In this document: piece by piece, positions 61,315 through 64,000 of the stretch
How positions within the stretch are numbered: the first letter of the stretch is position 1
Layout of the letters: each line of letters opens with the position of its first letter
Origin: Virgibacillus_O xinjiangensis
GTDB taxonomy: Bacteria; Bacillota; Bacilli; Bacillales; Amphibacillaceae
Direction of reading: 5' to 3'
Assembly (NCBI RefSeq): GCF_042643145.1
Contig: NZ_JBHRSA010000046.1
Coordinates: 216,062-280,061, forward strand
Length of the DNA: 64,000 nucleotides
Program-made: the position numbers and the translations under genes
Notes under the pieces: model-generated
What the model was told of the DNA's origin: nothing
Databases searched by the model: none
What the model saw: the letters and a program-made list of their open reading frames with translations, nothing else

Positions 61315-61329
61315 TGATAATCATTCTAA
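61315..61329 (+). promoter_or_regulatory. Fur-box-like sequence upstream of the ba3 oxidase operon
   Basis: TGATAATCATTCTAA matches the 7-1-7 Fur consensus TGATAATNATTATCA at 12 of 14 defined positions. It lies 145 bases before coxIIa. The rest of the 317-bp gap 61158-61474 shows only the tdh terminator and AT-rich sequence. Confidence 0.45.
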
Positions 61330-61474
61330 TTCCTTATACCTACATGTTCAATTTTTCAAAAAAGGTTCATAAACAATTGGCTATTTAATGAAATCGCTTC
61401 CAATTACAGAGATAACAGGAAAAAATCTAATATAATGAGGACAGAAGAGTTCTTCAAGGAGGGGAGTGAGTGAA

Positions 61475-61621
61475 ATGAAAGCAGAAAAAAAGGTGGTCAG
61501 ACATACTGCTTCCGAAGAAAAAAACCCCAGCCTGAAAGGAACATTGATTTCGGTTTCTGCAGTTGGGCTGTTTATCTTGATCAGCTGGGTGGGGGCATTT
61601 ATGTTGTTTCTCGGCAGGTAA
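61475..61621 (+). CDS. Cytochrome c oxidase subunit IIa (ba3-type small subunit)
   Basis: 48 residues read directly from sequence: a charged N-terminus KAEKKVVRHTASEEKNPSLK and one membrane helix GTLISVSAVGLFILISWVGA. Small single-helix subunits of this kind precede subunit II in ba3-type oxidase operons (subunit IIa of Thermus ba3, CoxIIa in Bacillales). GGAGGGG lies before the ATG. It is followed 27 bases later by subunit II. Confidence 0.8.
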   Translation: MKAEKKVVRHTASEEKNPSLKGTLISVSAVGLFILISWVGAFMLFLGR

Positions 61622-61648
61622 AAAGTGACGGAAAGGAAGTGAGTGGCG

Positions 61649-62152
61649 ATGCATTTGCACAAGTATGAAAAGATTTGGCTGTTCTCCGGGGTGGGGGCTC
61701 TTATTCTGTTTCTGGTGGTTCTTGGTTACGGCGCATTTTATATGGGAACACATCCACAGAGCCATGGAGTGACCATCGATCCGGAAAACATCGAGGCACA
61801 TGATGCTTTCAAACCGGAGAATCTGGGCCTTACCAAAGTGGAGGAAGGGAAATATATCCTTAATATTGCAGCCTCTGCTTTCAATTATGATCTTGGAACA
61901 GATGAGGAAGGTAAAGCAGTCAAGCATATCCGGATACCAAAAGGTTCTACCGTCCTGTTTCAGGTAACGACGAAAGATGTGGTCCATGGCTTTAATTTGG
62001 CAGGTACGAATATCAATATGATGGTCGAACCTGGATATGTGAGCAGTATGGAAGAGGTCATGGATAAGCCTGGCGAATACACCGTAGTGTGCAATGAGTA
62101 TTGTGGCACGGGTCACCATCAGATGTTTGCCACAGTGGAGGTGTATGAATAA
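61649..62152 (+). CDS. ba3-type cytochrome c oxidase subunit II (CuA)
   Basis: 167 residues from the ATG at 61649 (GTG at 61643 is in frame). One N-terminal membrane helix (IWLFSGVGALILFLVVLGYG) and a cupredoxin domain outside the membrane. CuA ligands are complete: His in VVHGFNLAGTN and Cys, Cys, His, Met in VCNEYCGTGHHQMF. It accepts electrons from cytochrome c. Short subunit II with a single helix is typical of B-type oxidases. Its stop overlaps the subunit I start by one base. Confidence 0.93.
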   Translation: MHLHKYEKIWLFSGVGALILFLVVLGYGAFYMGTHPQSHGVTIDPENIEAHDAFKPENLGLTKVEEGKYILNIAASAFNYDLGTDEEGKAVKHIRIPKGSTVLFQVTTKDVVHGFNLAGTNINMMVEPGYVSSMEEVMDKPGEYTVVCNEYCGTGHHQMFATVEVYE

Positions 62153-63843
62153 TGGAGCTGGAAGCACTGGAAAGATATAAGCAAGATAATCGTTTACCTT
62201 TGTCCATCACCAAAAGAGAGTCAAGACTTTATATGTCCTATATGTATGTTGCATTCATAGCATTATTCGTCGGGGGGTTGATGGGACTTCTGCAAGTGTT
62301 CGTCCGATCCGGCCATTTTCAACTGCCATGGGGAATCGACTACTATCAGGTCTTGACAGTACATGGTGTCATTCTTGCCCTTGTACTTACCACCTTCTTC
62401 ATCATAGGGTTCCAATATGCATTGATGGGTAAGACGGTCGGCATATCGGAAAGGCAGCGGAGGGTTTCTTGGCTGGCATTCTGGACAATGACCACAGGCA
62501 CCATCCTTACTGCTGTTACGATCATGCTTGGCAAAGCAAGCGTATTATATACCTTCTATGCACCATTGAAAGCTCATCCCGCTTTTTATATCGGGCTTGC
62601 TCTCGTAATCATCGGCAGCTGGATTGCCGGATTTGTGAATTGGCATCAACTGTATACATGGAAGCAGAAACATCGTGGAGAAAAGGCACCGCTTCTGGCA
62701 TTCATGGTTACCATCAATATGATCATGTGGTTCATTGCATCCCTTGGTGTCGCAGCAACTGTGCTGATTCAGTTCATTCCATGGTCCCTCGGATATGCAG
62801 AGACTATCAATGTATTGGTCAGTCGTACGTTGTTCTGGTATTTCGGCCATCCACTCGTCTATTTCTGGCTGCTTCCTGCCTATATGGCATGGTATGCAAT
62901 CATTCCAAAGATCATAGGTGGGAAAATATTCAGTGATTCTCTTGCTAGATTATCCTTTGTGCTATTCTTATTCTTCTCTATTCCAGTCGGTTTCCACCAT
63001 CAGCTGACAGAGCCGGGGATTGATCCGACATGGAAATTTGTCCAGGTTGTGCTGACATTCATGGTGATCGTTCCAAGCCTGATGACTGCCTTTTCCATGT
63101 TCGCGACATTTGAAATAACCGGCAGACGCAAAGGGTTTGGAGGCTTGTTCGGCTGGTTCAAGCACCTTCCATGGAAGGATGTCCGCTTTCTGGCTCCGTT
63201 CCTCGGTATGGTTGCGTTTATCCCAGGAGGGGCCGGGGGAATCATCAATGCCTCCCACCAGTTGAATTCCATTGTCCATAATACCATCTGGGTAACCGGG
63301 CATTTCCATCTGACCGTGGCAACCACCGTTATTCTCACCTTCTTCGGTGTTGCTTATTGGCTGATCCCACATTTGACTGGAAGGCGGCTGACGGAATCCA
63401 TCAACAGGCTGGGAATTATCCAGACCATTGTGTGGGCTGTGGGTATGCTCATCATGTCAGGCTCCATGCACATTCAAGGTCTGCTTGGTGCACCACGGCG
63501 TTCCGCTTACTCCGACTATGGAGGAACCGCCCAGGCAGCAGAGTGGGGCTGGTATCAGATGGCACAGGCTGTCGGCGGGGCAATCCTGTTTATCGGCATC
63601 GGCTTGATGGTTTACATCTTTATTAAACTGGCATTCTTCGCACCAAAAGGGGATGAAGAGTTCCCGATTGCCGAAGAGGAGGAAGAAGCACCAGCAACAC
63701 CTATGTGGCTGGAGAACTGGAAGTTGTGGATTGCTATTACAGCAGCACTGATCCTGTTTGCTTACACCATACCGTTTATGGATATTATTCAGCACTCACC
63801 ACCAGGATCTCCGCCATTCGACTGGCCGATCGGCAATTCTTGA
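62152..63843 (+). CDS. ba3-type cytochrome c oxidase subunit I
   Basis: 563 residues with about thirteen membrane helices. Haem and CuB ligands can be assigned: low-spin haem His in LTVHGVILALV, the His-Tyr cross-link pair in FGHPLVYFWLLP, CuB His pair in PVGFHHQLTEPG, and high-/low-spin haem His in TGHFHLTVATT. The K-channel-only B-type layout fits; no D-channel Asp motif is seen. It reduces oxygen to water and pumps protons, with high oxygen affinity in characterised members. Closely coupled to subunit II. Two terminators follow. Confidence 0.94.
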   Translation: MELEALERYKQDNRLPLSITKRESRLYMSYMYVAFIALFVGGLMGLLQVFVRSGHFQLPWGIDYYQVLTVHGVILALVLTTFFIIGFQYALMGKTVGISERQRRVSWLAFWTMTTGTILTAVTIMLGKASVLYTFYAPLKAHPAFYIGLALVIIGSWIAGFVNWHQLYTWKQKHRGEKAPLLAFMVTINMIMWFIASLGVAATVLIQFIPWSLGYAETINVLVSRTLFWYFGHPLVYFWLLPAYMAWYAIIPKIIGGKIFSDSLARLSFVLFLFFSIPVGFHHQLTEPGIDPTWKFVQVVLTFMVIVPSLMTAFSMFATFEITGRRKGFGGLFGWFKHLPWKDVRFLAPFLGMVAFIPGGAGGIINASHQLNSIVHNTIWVTGHFHLTVATTVILTFFGVAYWLIPHLTGRRLTESINRLGIIQTIVWAVGMLIMSGSMHIQGLLGAPRRSAYSDYGGTAQAAEWGWYQMAQAVGGAILFIGIGLMVYIFIKLAFFAPKGDEEFPIAEEEEEAPATPMWLENWKLWIAITAALILFAYTIPFMDIIQHSPPGSPPFDWPIGNS

Positions 63844-63872
63844 TGAAGTTTCCACGGAGAAAAAATAGGAAA

Positions 63873-63901
63873 AGGGCTTAGAGAATGTTCTCTAAGCCCT
63901 C
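63873..63901 (+). terminator. Terminator after the oxidase operon, first
   Basis: AGGGCTTAGAGA pairs with TCTCTAAGCCCT around ATGT. Confidence 0.75.
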
Positions 63902-63902
63902 A

Positions 63903-63933
63903 GGCTGTCGAGAAAGTTCTCGACAGCCTTATT
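63903..63933 (+). terminator. Terminator after the oxidase operon, second
   Basis: GGCTGTCGAGAA pairs with TTCTCGACAGCC, followed by TTATTTTT; back-to-back with the previous hairpin. Confidence 0.85.
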
Positions 63934-64000
63934 TTTGTGTGCCCGGCATGTGCGCACGCTTTAGGGTTCGAGTCCCGAGCGGTGAAGGTCATTGTAGCCG
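63934..64000. other. Unresolved GC-rich sequence at right edge, probable repeat element
   Basis: Contains GGGTTCGAGTCCCGAGCGG, which resembles a tRNA T-arm, but no acceptor or other arms fit upstream, and the preceding hairpin is a terminator. It more likely begins an interspersed repeat that continues beyond the window. Confidence 0.25.

Noticed and set aside
63934..64000. tRNA gene at the right edge
   Set aside because: Only a T-arm-like sequence is present; no D-arm, anticodon arm or acceptor stem can be formed with the preceding bases.

Overview
The window is a chromosomal segment of a Gram-positive, spore-former-type Bacillaceae, most like the moderately halophilic genera (Halobacillus, Virgibacillus, Thalassobacillus and relatives). 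This rests on strong AGGAGG-type ribosome binding sites, frequent TTG/GTG starts, Bacillus-type families (GltC, YuzB, YpuA, YocH, YcdB/YcdC, the YtrA class of GntR), many intrinsic terminators, and genes for carnitine and betaine handling. No rRNA, certain tRNA, CRISPR array, prophage or intact insertion sequence was found.

Layout. 1-6663: a membrane GGDEF protein running off the left edge, two tandem large-subunit catalases and an AGCS amino-acid symporter. 6664-8898: an actin-like ParM homologue and a ribbon-helix-helix partner behind a field of TGTAAACA repeats, which looks like a complete plasmid-type parCMR segregation cassette on a chromosome. 8899-12300: a divergent MurE-like ligase with a folded leader, a DUF421 protein and a metallo-beta-lactamase-fold hydrolase. 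12303-17165: a BCCT transporter divergent from a GbsR-type regulator, BKACE, carnitine dehydrogenase and thioesterase, which together predict uptake of carnitine and conversion to glycine betaine. 17166-17800: interspersed repeats. 17859-20794: a TrpX-like ABC importer. 20885-23414: gdhA divergent from a GltC-like regulator. 23470-27663: a cobalamin riboswitch in front of a class I ribonucleotide reductase operon with a flavodoxin. 27665-38546: a YcdB-like protein, an SH3b amidase, a GntR regulator divergent from DoxX, repeats, Cu/Zn SOD, a PH-domain protein, an MFS transporter, a SWIM-SNF2 helicase and a small acidic protein. 38645-45985: an unusual transcription regulator and a complete peptide ABC transporter with a divergent binding protein. 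46078-49905: a TAXI-type TRAP transporter. 49983-54310: MATE, lysozyme-like protein, RidA, iron alcohol dehydrogenase, YuzB. 54461-54979: thirteen 40-bp tandem repeats. 55017-61215: MFS, DUF1002 protein, LysM-3D cell wall protein, a 43-residue membrane peptide and the kbl-tdh threonine-to-glycine operon. 61315-63928: a ba3-type cytochrome oxidase (subunits IIa, II, I).

Shared themes are osmolyte metabolism (carnitine to betaine), oxidative stress (two catalases, SodC), nitrogen and amino-acid traffic (gdhA, AGCS, peptide and TRAP uptake, threonine breakdown) and cell-wall turnover. The observations most worth follow-up are the chromosomal parMRC-like cassette, the B12-controlled class I RNR, the 40-bp tandem array, the three-codon leader ORF coupled to gdhA, and the large palindrome between the BCCT and GbsR genes. 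All functional statements come from reading the sequence and recalling families; no database search was run.
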